Assembly: GCF_946480185.1 (NCBI RefSeq) | Contig: NZ_CAMLIG010000022.1 | Span: 1-64,000 of the forward strand | Direction of reading: 5' to 3' | DNA length: 64,000 nucleotides | Origin: an uncultured Pedobacter sp. | Lineage (GTDB): Bacteria > Bacteroidota > Bacteroidia > Sphingobacteriales > Sphingobacteriaceae | In this document: piece after piece, positions 50,492 through 59,392 of the stretch | Layout of the letters: each line of letters starts with the position of its first letter | How positions within the stretch are numbered: the first letter of the stretch is position 1 | Program-made: the position numbers and the translations under genes | Notes under the pieces: model-generated | The model's input: the letters and a program-made list of their open reading frames with translations, nothing else | Told to the model about the DNA's origin: nothing | The model's database searches: none

Positions 50492-53197
50492 TTACTGTAA
50501 CTTATACTCGTAAACAGATCTTGCGATATTTCCGTTTGCATCAAAACCTTCTAAAACTACTTTGTAAGGGCCTTTGTCATCACTGTTGTAAAATTCAAAG
50601 CTTCCTTTTCCGTTTTTATCTGTTAAAACTACAGGGTTCCAATAAATGGTAGTACGGTAATCTGTCACCTGCAAACTTGTTTTTGGACCACTGTATTTTG
50701 GAACGTAAAAATGCCTTTCCTCATCATAACCTTTTGGTTTAAAAGTAAGCACATTGTTGGGCGGAAATAATTCTTTCAGTTGGTCTTTACTTATTTTTAC
50801 CTTTTTAATTTCTTTCATATTAATTACCACCACACCCAAAGTATTGTTGCGCTGGTTAATACCCGAAAGTCCATCGTTATTAAAAACCTCGATAGATTCA
50901 ATACCTTTTGGATCAATACTGGCTAAATAATTTACATCAACCGGCATTCCGTTGGCGTAAATTTCTATCGGCGTTTTGTTTCCTTGATTATAAGTTTTTG
51001 ATAGGTAAAGTTGGTAATCTATGTAAGTTAGTCCGGCGGCGCTCAAGCAATTTGTTAAAATATTACATCCTGCAAATTGATCGCCCGAAACCTCCCTATC
51101 TGCTTGCATGCTTAAACCTGCTAATGCGCTGTAATCTGTATGGCTAGGTTTTTTTGCGGCTTCCGCTTTTACAACAACTTCTTTCAGCATAAACGCATCA
51201 CGATGTTCAATTTTGCTGTTTGCCAAATAGGTACTCATAAAACTGTCCATATTTAACACATTATCGGGTTTGTTGATGTTTCTGATGAGAGCCGGATAGC
51301 TTTCTCCGTCAACCATAATCCGTAAATCTTTAGAGTTGATGTTGTTTCTGGCATTGATAATTACTTCAGATGAATCTTTGAATATTAGGTTCTTAAAGGC
51401 AAATCTTCCGTCTTTATCCGTAGTTCCGGTAACGCTATAATGTTTGTCGGGAATTTGAAATAACAAACGGGCTTTTTCTAAAGGCATTCCATCGCTTCTT
51501 CTGATAGTGCCAGAAACATCTATACCGTCTTCCGGAAGTACAGTTATTTTAGGCATTTTACCAGCTGCAATATCCGCGTAAGAAAAGCTACTGTAGCCTT
51601 GTGTAAGCAGTAAATTATCTAAATCGTTTAATCTATTTGGGTTTTTTGTGTTGAAATAATAGTTTGGCTGTTCTATGTAGCCAGCAATATAAGAACTCAG
51701 CAAGAAATTACTGTAAATAGTGCTTTCCTTGTTTTCGTCAAACGGCACTTTTGCTTCGTTAATAACAGATACCGAATAATTTCCGTGGTCTGGGTTAAGA
51801 CCGCCAACGGTTTCCAAGTTGAATTTTATCTTTTGACGACCTTTATAGGATGGAAGATCCGGTTTGAGGTTGATTTTTACAAAATCTTTTCTTTTGATAA
51901 AAGTTAGCCTTTCTGCGTAAGGTTTGTAATCAGGTCTTAAAACCGAAATCTGTAATAAGCCGTTTGGCAAATTATCAGTTGGTAAAACAATGGTGTAAGT
52001 TTTTAACCTCAAAACGCTTTGTGCGGCATAAAAAAGGGCATTTCCGTTTTGTGCTACCAAATAAAAGGGCTGGTTTTTATTTTTTTCTAAAAAGCTATCG
52101 GTTGTATTTAAAGTGATGTAAACACTGTCGCTTTTTTGCGAAATAGCTAAAGCGATGCCATTATCCGTAACCGCGGGAAAAGCCACGTTTTTTTTAACAC
52201 CGTTTGCAAAGGTAACCTGTGCTGTATAGCTGTCGCCGAGTTTTGGGGTAAAAGAAAATGCTCCCATCCCTAAATGTTGCGATTCAAATGTGGCGAGCTG
52301 TTTTCCGTTTTGATCCACCAAAACGCCTTTCGCATCAACACCTAACCCCGTTGAACCAATGGCCTTAAACCCAACTTTGGTTTCAATTCCATTTAGTAGA
52401 TTTCCGCCTTCCGGAAAAAACTGAATATCGTTTTCTATAATTGCTGTTCTTAAACTAAAATCTTTGTTAAGCACTTTTCTGTCGCCAACTTCAATAGCTG
52501 TACTTAATACGCCGCTGTTTAATGCAACTTTGTTAGAGCTGCCAAAGTTTAGGTTGATTACGCCGTTTGCATCTGTAGTTGCTTTTCCTTTGGCAACCCG
52601 GTTAAAATCTGCATTTACTTCCCAACTTACTTTTTTATTGGCCAAAGGCTTGCCATCGGCATCCTTATAAACAACTTTTGCTTTTACGTTTTGCGATTTT
52701 TCATCAATGTTTCCATTAAAATTGATTTGAGTAATCAGGTCTTTGTTTAAAGCATTTCCAACGTAAATGTTTTTCGAGAAAAAATAGTCGGCATCGCGGT
52801 TAAGCATCCACTTTGTAAATGCCCTCACATGGTAATTCCCTTCTTTAAAATCCGGATAAGGCAGTAAAAAGCTACCAGTGGCAACACTGTTTTCTACTGG
52901 TAATTTCAAACTTTTCACTAAGGAATCCTTATCACTAATCAGTTCAACGTATAAAATTTTACTAACAGGCGATGGAACATCTATCCCAATACTAACATAG
53001 CCTTTAAACCAAACGGTGTCTCCAACAGCATAATAGGGTTTGTCAAACTGTAGATATACTTTTTCTATTGGGTTTTCGGTTGCTATTTTGGCTTTTTTTT
53101 GTGCAAGTTCAGCCAATGAAATGTTTTGTGCGTATAAAAAACTTTGGCCAAAACATACGATTACCAAAGTGTAAAGTGCTATTCTTAATTTATTCAT
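50492..53197 (-). CDS. Large exported MG2/carboxypeptidase-regulatory/TonB-plug-like protein without a barrel
   Basis: This 901-residue protein has a signal peptide (about 1-24). An MG2-like domain follows (EKVYLQFDKPYYAVGDTVWF, about 43-62). The middle is made of beta-sandwich modules including a second MG-like region and a carboxypeptidase-regulatory-like unit (VSGTIRRSDGMPLEKARLLF). A plug-like segment lies near 700-800 (CNILTNCLSAAGLTYID ... ANGMPVD ... GIESIEVFNNDGL). The normal 22-strand TonB receptor barrel is missing; the protein ends with a beta-rich tail (YKVVLEGFDANGNIARSVYE). Such proteins are widespread in Bacteroidetes and are thought to be periplasmic or surface partners; the function is not established. 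Confidence 0.8.
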   Translation of the reverse strand: MNKLRIALYTLVIVCFGQSFLYAQNISLAELAQKKAKIATENPIEKVYLQFDKPYYAVGDTVWFKGYVSIGIDVPSPVSKILYVELISDKDSLVKSLKLPVENSVATGSFLLPYPDFKEGNYHVRAFTKWMLNRDADYFFSKNIYVGNALNKDLITQINFNGNIDEKSQNVKAKVVYKDADGKPLANKKVSWEVNADFNRVAKGKATTDANGVINLNFGSSNKVALNSGVLSTAIEVGDRKVLNKDFSLRTAIIENDIQFFPEGGNLLNGIETKVGFKAIGSTGLGVDAKGVLVDQNGKQLATFESQHLGMGAFSFTPKLGDSYTAQVTFANGVKKNVAFPAVTDNGIALAISQKSDSVYITLNTTDSFLEKNKNQPFYLVAQNGNALFYAAQSVLRLKTYTIVLPTDNLPNGLLQISVLRPDYKPYAERLTFIKRKDFVKINLKPDLPSYKGRQKIKFNLETVGGLNPDHGNYSVSVINEAKVPFDENKESTIYSNFLLSSYIAGYIEQPNYYFNTKNPNRLNDLDNLLLTQGYSSFSYADIAAGKMPKITVLPEDGIDVSGTIRRSDGMPLEKARLLFQIPDKHYSVTGTTDKDGRFAFKNLIFKDSSEVIINARNNINSKDLRIMVDGESYPALIRNINKPDNVLNMDSFMSTYLANSKIEHRDAFMLKEVVVKAEAAKKPSHTDYSALAGLSMQADREVSGDQFAGCNILTNCLSAAGLTYIDYQLYLSKTYNQGNKTPIEIYANGMPVDVNYLASIDPKGIESIEVFNNDGLSGINQRNNTLGVVVINMKEIKKVKISKDQLKELFPPNNVLTFKPKGYDEERHFYVPKYSGPKTSLQVTDYRTTIYWNPVVLTDKNGKGSFEFYNSDDKGPYKVVLEGFDANGNIARSVYEYKLQ

Positions 53198-53346
53198 AAA
53201 CGTTTAATCCGAATTTTAAAGTTAGCGTTTTAACTAAGTTTGTAGCAAATAATCTGAAATTTTAAGTTTTTTTAACGTTTTGTTAGTTGATTAGGATTAG
53301 CGGTTGTTATCTTCCTTCTGAGAGATTTTACTTTATAGGGTTCCGA

Positions 53347-55074
53347 TTAGCCCTCAACTTTTGATAAAATCCCTTTTGGAATAGCGTTAATCAATGCTTG
53401 TGTATAAGCTTTTTGTGGGTGGTTGTAAATATCTTCGGGATAACCCATTTCTTCAATTTCTCCTTTGTTCATCACCATCATTCTATCGGCTATATGTTTT
53501 ACCACGGCCATATCATGAGAAATGAATAGGTAAGTTAGCTTAAACTCCGCCTGTAAATCTTTCAGTAGGTTTAAAACTTGTGCTTGCACAGAAACATCTA
53601 AAGCAGAAACAGCTTCGTCGCAGATGATTAATTTGGGTTTTAAAGCCAAAGCTCTGGCGATAACAATTCTTTGTCTTTGTCCGCCCGAAAATTCATGTGG
53701 ATAACGGTGGAAATGCGCTGCGGTTAAACCCACTTTTTCTAATAAATCAACAATATATGCCTTCCGCTCTTGATCGGATTTTAAAATTTGGTGTACAATT
53801 AAGGGCTCTGTTAAAGCAAAGCCAATTGTTTTTACCGGATTAAGAGAGGAATAAGGATCTTGAAAGATAATTTGGATATCTTTTCTTAAAGGACGCATCT
53901 CTTCTGCATTTAAAGTTGTGATATCCCGATTATTAAAAATGATTTTTCCGGAAGTGGGTTCAATCAATTTTAGTATGGTACGGCTCAAAGTAGTTTTTCC
54001 ACAGCCAGATTCTCCAACCAAACCAAAAGTTTCTCCGGGAAAAACTTCAAAACTTACGTCGTTTACGGCTTTGGTATATTCTTTTTTATTATTGAAGAAA
54101 TTCTCTTTCTTTAAAAACCAGGTTTTTAAGTTCTCCACTTGCAATAATGGCTTTTGCTGATAAATCTGCGCTCTTTTTAAAGCAATAGTTTCTGGTTTTA
54201 AGATGTATTTTTCCTTTAAATTGCTAATGCTTAAATCCTCATTTTCAGTAGCGATTATGAAATCATTAATGGTTGGTAACCTGCTCAGCTGTAAATCTGG
54301 CGAAGGCCTGCAAGCTAGTAAACCTTTAGTGTATGGATGTTGTGGATTTAAAAAAACTTGATTGATATTTCCATGCTCTACAATTTTTCCGTGGCGCAGT
54401 ACCGATACTTTGTCGGCTATTTCTCCGATAACGGCTAAATCATGTGAAATAAAAATAAGGCTCATATTGCGCTCATTTTTAAGCTTCAATAGCAGTTCTA
54501 AAATGCTTTTTTGTACGGTTACATCTAAGGCTGTAGTGGGCTCGTCGGCAATTAAAATATCCGGGTTGCAGGCCAAAGCCATCGCAATCATTACCCTTTG
54601 TTTTTGCCCGCCAGAAAGTTCATGAGGATATTTATTAAAAGTATAGGCCGGCTCGGGGAGTTTTACCTCTTCAAAAAGTTTTATACAAAGCTCTTTTGCT
54701 TTTTTGTAATCTACTTTTTGGTGTAAAATGATGCTCTCCGTAAGTTGCGCTCCACATTTTATCACCGGGTTTAAAGAGGTCATGGGTTCTTGAAAAATCA
54801 TCCCAAGCCTGTTTCCTCTAAAAGCCTGCATCTCTTTTTCGGGTAAAGCGAATAAATTAATGCCGTTAAACAAAACCTCGCCTGTTACAATTGCATTTGG
54901 TGGCAATAAACGCATTAGCGCTAAAGAACTTACAGATTTCCCCGAGCCAGACTCGCCCACCAAACCCATAATTTCGCCTTTATTTAGCTCAATATTTGCA
55001 TTGTCAATAACTTTAACAAAGCCATTTTCTGTTTTAAAACTGATGCTTAAGTTTTTAACAACTAGTTGTAGCAT
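53347..55074 (-). CDS. Double ABC ATPase of peptide/nickel transporter type (DppD-DppF fusion)
   Basis: The 575 residues hold two complete ATPase domains. The first (about 1-270) has [28 protein letters not shown] and [13 protein letters not shown]. The second (about 310-570) has [29 protein letters not shown] and [13 protein letters not shown]. Each is followed by an oligopeptide-type C-terminal extension ([25 protein letters not shown]). It resembles YejF/GsiA and should energise an oligopeptide importer; permease and binding-protein genes are not adjacent. It starts directly after the exonuclease stop codon without a gap. Confidence 0.92.
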   Translation of the reverse strand: MLQLVVKNLSISFKTENGFVKVIDNANIELNKGEIMGLVGESGSGKSVSSLALMRLLPPNAIVTGEVLFNGINLFALPEKEMQAFRGNRLGMIFQEPMTSLNPVIKCGAQLTESIILHQKVDYKKAKELCIKLFEEVKLPEPAYTFNKYPHELSGGQKQRVMIAMALACNPDILIADEPTTALDVTVQKSILELLLKLKNERNMSLIFISHDLAVIGEIADKVSVLRHGKIVEHGNINQVFLNPQHPYTKGLLACRPSPDLQLSRLPTINDFIIATENEDLSISNLKEKYILKPETIALKRAQIYQQKPLLQVENLKTWFLKKENFFNNKKEYTKAVNDVSFEVFPGETFGLVGESGCGKTTLSRTILKLIEPTSGKIIFNNRDITTLNAEEMRPLRKDIQIIFQDPYSSLNPVKTIGFALTEPLIVHQILKSDQERKAYIVDLLEKVGLTAAHFHRYPHEFSGGQRQRIVIARALALKPKLIICDEAVSALDVSVQAQVLNLLKDLQAEFKLTYLFISHDMAVVKHIADRMMVMNKGEIEEMGYPEDIYNHPQKAYTQALINAIPKGILSKVEG

Positions 55075-55779
55075 TTAATCGGCGTAGGTAATTTGTTCGT
55101 CGGTAAGTTGAGCCAAACCTTTGAATTTTTGTAAAAGGCAGGCGGTAGTTACCACATCTTTTTGGCAGTAGGTTTTTATGCGGTTTACATCTTTTTCTTT
55201 CCAATAAATATCGCCAACCATGCTTCCGTCGATATCGTCTTTTGGTGTTGCAATATTAAACACGGCGGCCAAAAGGTTTAAAGAAGTATAGTTTTTATAA
55301 TCGCCAAACTTCCAAAGTTCAAGTGTATCTAAATGATGGATTTCCCAAGGTTTTTTTCCGGAGAGTTCTAATTGTTGAGGTATTGGCAAACCATTAATTA
55401 ACAGCCGCCTGCAGATATAAGGAAAGTCAAATTCTTTTCCATTGTGCGCACAAAGGGAAAGATGTTTAGGCTGGCTTTCCAACAGTTTTAAAAAGTCGGA
55501 AAGGATTTCTTTTTCATCATTTCCATAATAGGATTTAACTCTGAAACTTTGCTTGTTGGCAAACATCCCAACAGAAATACAAACAATTTTGCCAAACTCG
55601 GCCCAAATTCCTGCTCGTGGATAAAATGCTTCGGCGGTTTCATCGTTTTTACGTTGGTTGGTAGTCTTTAAATCCCACAGCCGTTGCATATTTTCTGGCA
55701 ATTCATCCCAATTTGCAAAAGCCGGAACCGTTTCGATATCCAGAACCAAAACGTCCAATAAATCTATTTGAGGTAGCAT
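55075..55779 (-). CDS. Predicted 3'-5' exonuclease, PolB-like (DEDD superfamily)
   Basis: The 234 residues show the three exonuclease motifs: Exo I VLVLDIETVPAF (Asp19, Glu21), Exo II LCAHNGKEFDFPYICRRL and Exo III YCQKDVVTTACLLQKF. The best fit is the family annotated as predicted PolB-like 3'-5' exonuclease, common in Bacteroidetes and Proteobacteria. Biological role is unknown, presumably nucleic-acid end processing or repair. It is placed between bioD (38 bp upstream) and the ABC ATPase (0 bp). Confidence 0.88.
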   Translation of the reverse strand: MLPQIDLLDVLVLDIETVPAFANWDELPENMQRLWDLKTTNQRKNDETAEAFYPRAGIWAEFGKIVCISVGMFANKQSFRVKSYYGNDEKEILSDFLKLLESQPKHLSLCAHNGKEFDFPYICRRLLINGLPIPQQLELSGKKPWEIHHLDTLELWKFGDYKNYTSLNLLAAVFNIATPKDDIDGSMVGDIYWKEKDVNRIKTYCQKDVVTTACLLQKFKGLAQLTDEQITYAD

Positions 55780-55817
55780 GGTTGAATTTACATTTTATTT
55801 TATGAAATATTAAAATA

Positions 55818-56435
55818 TTACCAATTGAAAACAACGTTTTCTGCTACTTTTCTTATACGCTCTTTATTGACTTCATCCAAAGCTGGAATATGTGCAATTA
55901 CGTTTAAACCTGTCATTTTTTTAATGATATTTTCGGTCGCCGGGTTTGCATTGCCATTAAAAATAATTCCTTTTATTGGGATGTTTCTGCTCTGTAAAGC
56001 CTCCACAGAAAGTAAAGTATGGTTTATGCTTCCTAAATAGTTTTTGGAAACCAAAACTACTTCTAACCCGAGTTTTTTAATCAAATCAATCATCAAATCT
56101 TGCTGGTTTAGTGGAACCATTAAACCGCCGGCACCTTCAACAATAAGGTTGTTTTCGGTTTCTGGCAATTTTATCGAATCTAAATTTATCTCAATGCCAT
56201 CCAGTTGTGCCGAGTAATGAGGAGAAAAAGGCTGTGTTAACCGGTAAGCCTCTGGATGAAAATAACTCAAATGATTACTCACCAAGTTTTTTACTTTTAA
56301 GGTGTCTGATTGGTGTAAATCTCCGGACTGTATCGGTTTCCAATAATCAGCTTTAAGCTGTTCTGTTAATATGGCCGCCGTTACCGTTTTTCCAATCTCG
56401 GTACCAATGCCGGTTACAAAATATTTTTTAGTCAT
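55818..56435 (-). CDS. bioD: ATP-dependent dethiobiotin synthetase
   Basis: Closes the ureido ring of dethiobiotin from diaminopelargonate, CO2 and ATP. The 205 residues have the modified P-loop GIGTEIGKTVTAAIL (9-23), the substrate Lys in YWKPIQSGD and LIVEGAGGLMVPL. It overlaps the end of bioF by 8 bp. Other biotin genes (bioA, bioB) are not in the window. Confidence 0.96.
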   Translation of the reverse strand: MTKKYFVTGIGTEIGKTVTAAILTEQLKADYWKPIQSGDLHQSDTLKVKNLVSNHLSYFHPEAYRLTQPFSPHYSAQLDGIEINLDSIKLPETENNLIVEGAGGLMVPLNQQDLMIDLIKKLGLEVVLVSKNYLGSINHTLLSVEALQSRNIPIKGIIFNGNANPATENIIKKMTGLNVIAHIPALDEVNKERIRKVAENVVFNW

Positions 56436-57549
56436 TGTTTAAATTTAGCTGACTGGTTAATTCGTAAATCTCATTTTTGGAGTTGTGTGCGTGTAGGCAA
56501 ATCCGCAAACGTTCTTTTCCTTTTGCCACTGTTGGGCTTAAAATAGCTTTTACATTAAAGCCGTTTTTTTGTAGTTGTGCAGCCAAAGTTTTGCAAGCCT
56601 CGTTTCCGGGGATAATCATACTTTGTATGGCACTTTCGCTTTGCAGAACATTTAATTTTTTACTGGAAGCCACACGAGTGAAAAGTGCAATATTATCTTG
56701 CAATAGTTGCCGTTGCGGTGTTAAAGCAATTTCTTCATAACCCACCGAAATACAGGCTAAAGCATGAAAGGGTAGGGCGGTTGTATAAATAAAAGACCTT
56801 GCAAAATTTATTAAATATTGTTTTAATAATGCAGATCCAACAACAGTTGCGCCGTGGCAACCTAATGCTTTGCCAAAAGTATAAACACGGGCAAAAATTT
56901 TATCCTGCAAATTCAAATGTTGCGATAATCCTTCTCCGTTTTTGCCAAAAACACCCAAAGCATGGGCCTCATCAACTATTAAATTAGCTTTATATTTTTC
57001 TGTTAGCTTACAGATTTCCTCAAGCGGTGCGCAGTCGCCATCCATGGAAAAAACGCTTTCGGTAACTACAAAAATGTTCCCTTTAGCTTGTTTTAGTTTT
57101 TCCGCTAAAGCCGATAAATTGTTGTGCGCAAAAGTGTATCGATTGGCCAAACTTAGTCTTGCGCCGTCAATTAAACTGGCGTGGATAAGTTCATCGCAAA
57201 TTATGGTGTCTCCACGTTGCGCAATGGATGAAAGCAGGCCAACATTTGCATCATAACCAGAATTAAAAATCAATGCGGCTTCGGCCTGATGAAAAACGGC
57301 TATTTTTTGTTCTAACTTTTCTACAAACTTTGTGTTGCCAGAAATAAGTCTGGAGCCGGTTGCACCGTTTTTATAAGTTGGATGTGCGTTTAAAAGTGCT
57401 TGTATTTTTTCTTTATGACTATGGAGTTGTGCAAAACTGAGGTAATCGTTGGAAAAAAAATCCGCAACGTTTTCTGGGTATTGATGCAATTCCCTTAAAG
57501 AATTTTCCTGTTTTCTCTCTGTTAGTTTTTGCTGTAAAAAGTTTTCCAA
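56428..57549 (-). CDS. bioF: 8-amino-7-oxononanoate synthase
   Basis: PLP enzyme condensing pimeloyl-thioester with alanine in biotin synthesis. The 373 residues show NDYLSFAQ, ATGSRLISGN, FNSGYDANVG, ESVFSMDGD, VDEAHALGVFG and the PLP-Lys motif TFGKALGCHGA. The reading frame has no ATG near its start; an in-frame stop lies six codons upstream, so a TTG at 57549 (decoded MENFLQQKL) is the only reasonable start. This suggests weak initiation or a sequencing error. It is the first gene of the bioF-bioD series. Confidence 0.93.
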   Translation of the reverse strand: MENFLQQKLTERKQENSLRELHQYPENVADFFSNDYLSFAQLHSHKEKIQALLNAHPTYKNGATGSRLISGNTKFVEKLEQKIAVFHQAEAALIFNSGYDANVGLLSSIAQRGDTIICDELIHASLIDGARLSLANRYTFAHNNLSALAEKLKQAKGNIFVVTESVFSMDGDCAPLEEICKLTEKYKANLIVDEAHALGVFGKNGEGLSQHLNLQDKIFARVYTFGKALGCHGATVVGSALLKQYLINFARSFIYTTALPFHALACISVGYEEIALTPQRQLLQDNIALFTRVASSKKLNVLQSESAIQSMIIPGNEACKTLAAQLQKNGFNVKAILSPTVAKGKERLRICLHAHNSKNEIYELTSQLNLNND

Positions 57550-57657
57550 AGGTTTTTGCTTTTCTTTTTAGAAACTCTAATTAGCCAAATATAACGTTTT
57601 GAAAGTATATTGAGCGAAAGATTGGATGATGGACTTGACAAATAGATTACTAAATAA

Positions 57658-57747
57658 ATGAACAATTGTTATCCCGTAATGGGCTCAAAACCTTGGCATT
57701 TTTTTTGGATAAAGTGTTTATCTAAATGTTTAATTTCCAGAAAATGA
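57658..57747 (+). CDS. Possible 29-residue small protein
   Basis: The frame reads MNNCYPVMGSKPWHFFWIK followed by CLSKCLISRK. It lies in the 287-bp gap between divergent bioF and the nnrE-nnrD gene. It contains three Cys and two Trp, unusual for chance translation of AT-rich DNA. No promoter, family or partner was identified, so it may be spurious. The rest of the gap has no evident structure. Confidence 0.25.
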   Translation: MNNCYPVMGSKPWHFFWIKCLSKCLISRK

Positions 57748-57836
57748 TTTGGTTTGAGGATTTATAACGAAAAAGAAATAAAAATACTGGATATTAACGG
57801 TTTAAATTTAATTTCAAAAGACACTTATCTTAATAT

Positions 57837-59330
57837 ATGCTCAAACTATTAACCGCTGCCCAAACTCGTGAAGCAGATAATTTTACCATCATCAATGAGC
57901 CTATTTTATCCTCAGAATTAATGGAGAGGGCATCGTATGCTTTTACAAAGATTTTTGTCGATAAATTCCCCGATCGGAAAAAAAGTATTTTGATTTTTTG
58001 CGGTAAAGGCAATAACGGAGGAGATGGTTTAGTAATTTCTCGTTTGTTATTTGATGAAGGCTTTCATAATGTCCAAACTTTTATAGCCGATTTCAGCGAA
58101 AAATCCAGCCCCGATTTTGATTTAAACCTACAGCGTTTACAAGAAAAAGACACTTCCATTTTTTACTTAAAACAAGCTTCTGATATTGAGTTTTTAGAAG
58201 CAGATTTTTTGATTGATGCACTTTTGGGTTCGGGATTAAATAAAGCTTTGGAAGGCGAATGGCGTAATTTGGTTAAAAAGATAAATCAGTTTTCGGGCTA
58301 TAAAATTTCTGTAGATGTACCTACGGGAATGCCCTGCGAGGGAGAATTGTTTGATGAGGTTATCGTAAAATCTGATTTCACAGTTACTTTTCAGCGTCCA
58401 AAACTTAATTTTTTATTGCCAATTTCAAGTCCATATATAAAGGAGTGGAAGGTGGCCAATATCGGTTTGGACGAAAACTTTATTCATAGCGCCGCATCTC
58501 CGTTTTATTGGCTTTGGAAAGGTGGTGTGCAAAGATTCATTAAAGCCCGTCAGCCTTTTGAACATAAAGGTTTACTTGGTCATGCGTTGATTATTGCGGG
58601 CGAGGATGACACCATGGGCGCAGCTTTAATTGCAACAGAGGCCTGTGTAAAATCTGGTGCCGGTTTAACAACGGCAATGATTCCCGATTCTGGTTTACAG
58701 GCTTTAAATACCCGTTTGCCGGAAGCAATGTTTACCCGCCGTAACCAGTTGGAAATAATGGATTGGGATAAATATAAGGTAATTGGTATTGGACCGGGTT
58801 TAGGAACTTCAAGCGAAAGTTTATTGCTTTTAAAAGCTGCTTTAAAGAATTTTAAAAAGCCGATGGTAATTGATGCTGATGCTATTAATATGATCAGTGA
58901 AAACAAAGAGCTGATGAAACTAGTGCCAGAAAATTCGGTTTTTACACCGCACATGAAAGAGTTCGACCGTTTGTTTGGAACGCATGAAAGCTGGTGGAGA
59001 CGTATCAAAACTGCATTAAAAAAATCCGTAGAACTAAAGGTTTATATCGTGTTGAAAAACAGATATACCTTGATATTTACACCAGAAGGTATCTGTTATT
59101 TTAATTCTTCGGGTTCACCGGCAATGGCAAGTGGCGGAATGGGCGATGCCTTAACCGGGATGATTACAAGTATGCTTTCGCAAGGATATCAAGTAGAGCG
59201 AGCAGTCCAAATTGCTGTTTTTTCACATGGTTATGCAGGCGAACAAATAGCGCAAAAGATGTACGTAATTCCTGCAAGCACATTGGTGAAACAAATTCCT
59301 TATGTTTTGAGGGAGCTTTTGCCGAAATAG
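57837..59330 (+). CDS. nnr: Bifunctional NAD(P)H-hydrate epimerase / ADP-dependent NAD(P)H-hydrate dehydratase
   Basis: Repairs damaged hydrated NAD(P)H. The N-terminal epimerase (about 1-215) has GKGNNGGDGLVISRLL (56-71) and VDVPTGMPCEGE. The C-terminal kinase-like dehydratase (about 235-497) has GEDDTMGAALIATEACVKSG, GIGPGLGTS, VIDADAINM, FTPHMKEFDRL and ASGGMGDALTGMI. Both halves are complete, and the length of 497 is standard for the fused enzyme. It is transcribed alone and ended by a strong palindrome. Confidence 0.96.
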   Translation: MLKLLTAAQTREADNFTIINEPILSSELMERASYAFTKIFVDKFPDRKKSILIFCGKGNNGGDGLVISRLLFDEGFHNVQTFIADFSEKSSPDFDLNLQRLQEKDTSIFYLKQASDIEFLEADFLIDALLGSGLNKALEGEWRNLVKKINQFSGYKISVDVPTGMPCEGELFDEVIVKSDFTVTFQRPKLNFLLPISSPYIKEWKVANIGLDENFIHSAASPFYWLWKGGVQRFIKARQPFEHKGLLGHALIIAGEDDTMGAALIATEACVKSGAGLTTAMIPDSGLQALNTRLPEAMFTRRNQLEIMDWDKYKVIGIGPGLGTSSESLLLLKAALKNFKKPMVIDADAINMISENKELMKLVPENSVFTPHMKEFDRLFGTHESWWRRIKTALKKSVELKVYIVLKNRYTLIFTPEGICYFNSSGSPAMASGGMGDALTGMITSMLSQGYQVERAVQIAVFSHGYAGEQIAQKMYVIPASTLVKQIPYVLRELLPK

Positions 59331-59343
59331 TTTCAGTTTTACA

Positions 59344-59379
59344 CCAAAAAGTCTCGGGGAATTCCCCGAGACTTTTTGG
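59344..59379. terminator. Perfect 36-bp palindromic bidirectional terminator
   Basis: The arms CCAAAAAGTCTCGGGG / CCCCGAGACTTTTTGG enclose AATT and are flanked by A-rich and T-rich ends inside the stem. It lies exactly between the convergent nnr and permease genes, 13 bp from each. Confidence 0.9.
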
Positions 59380-59392
59380 TTTGAATTTAGTT

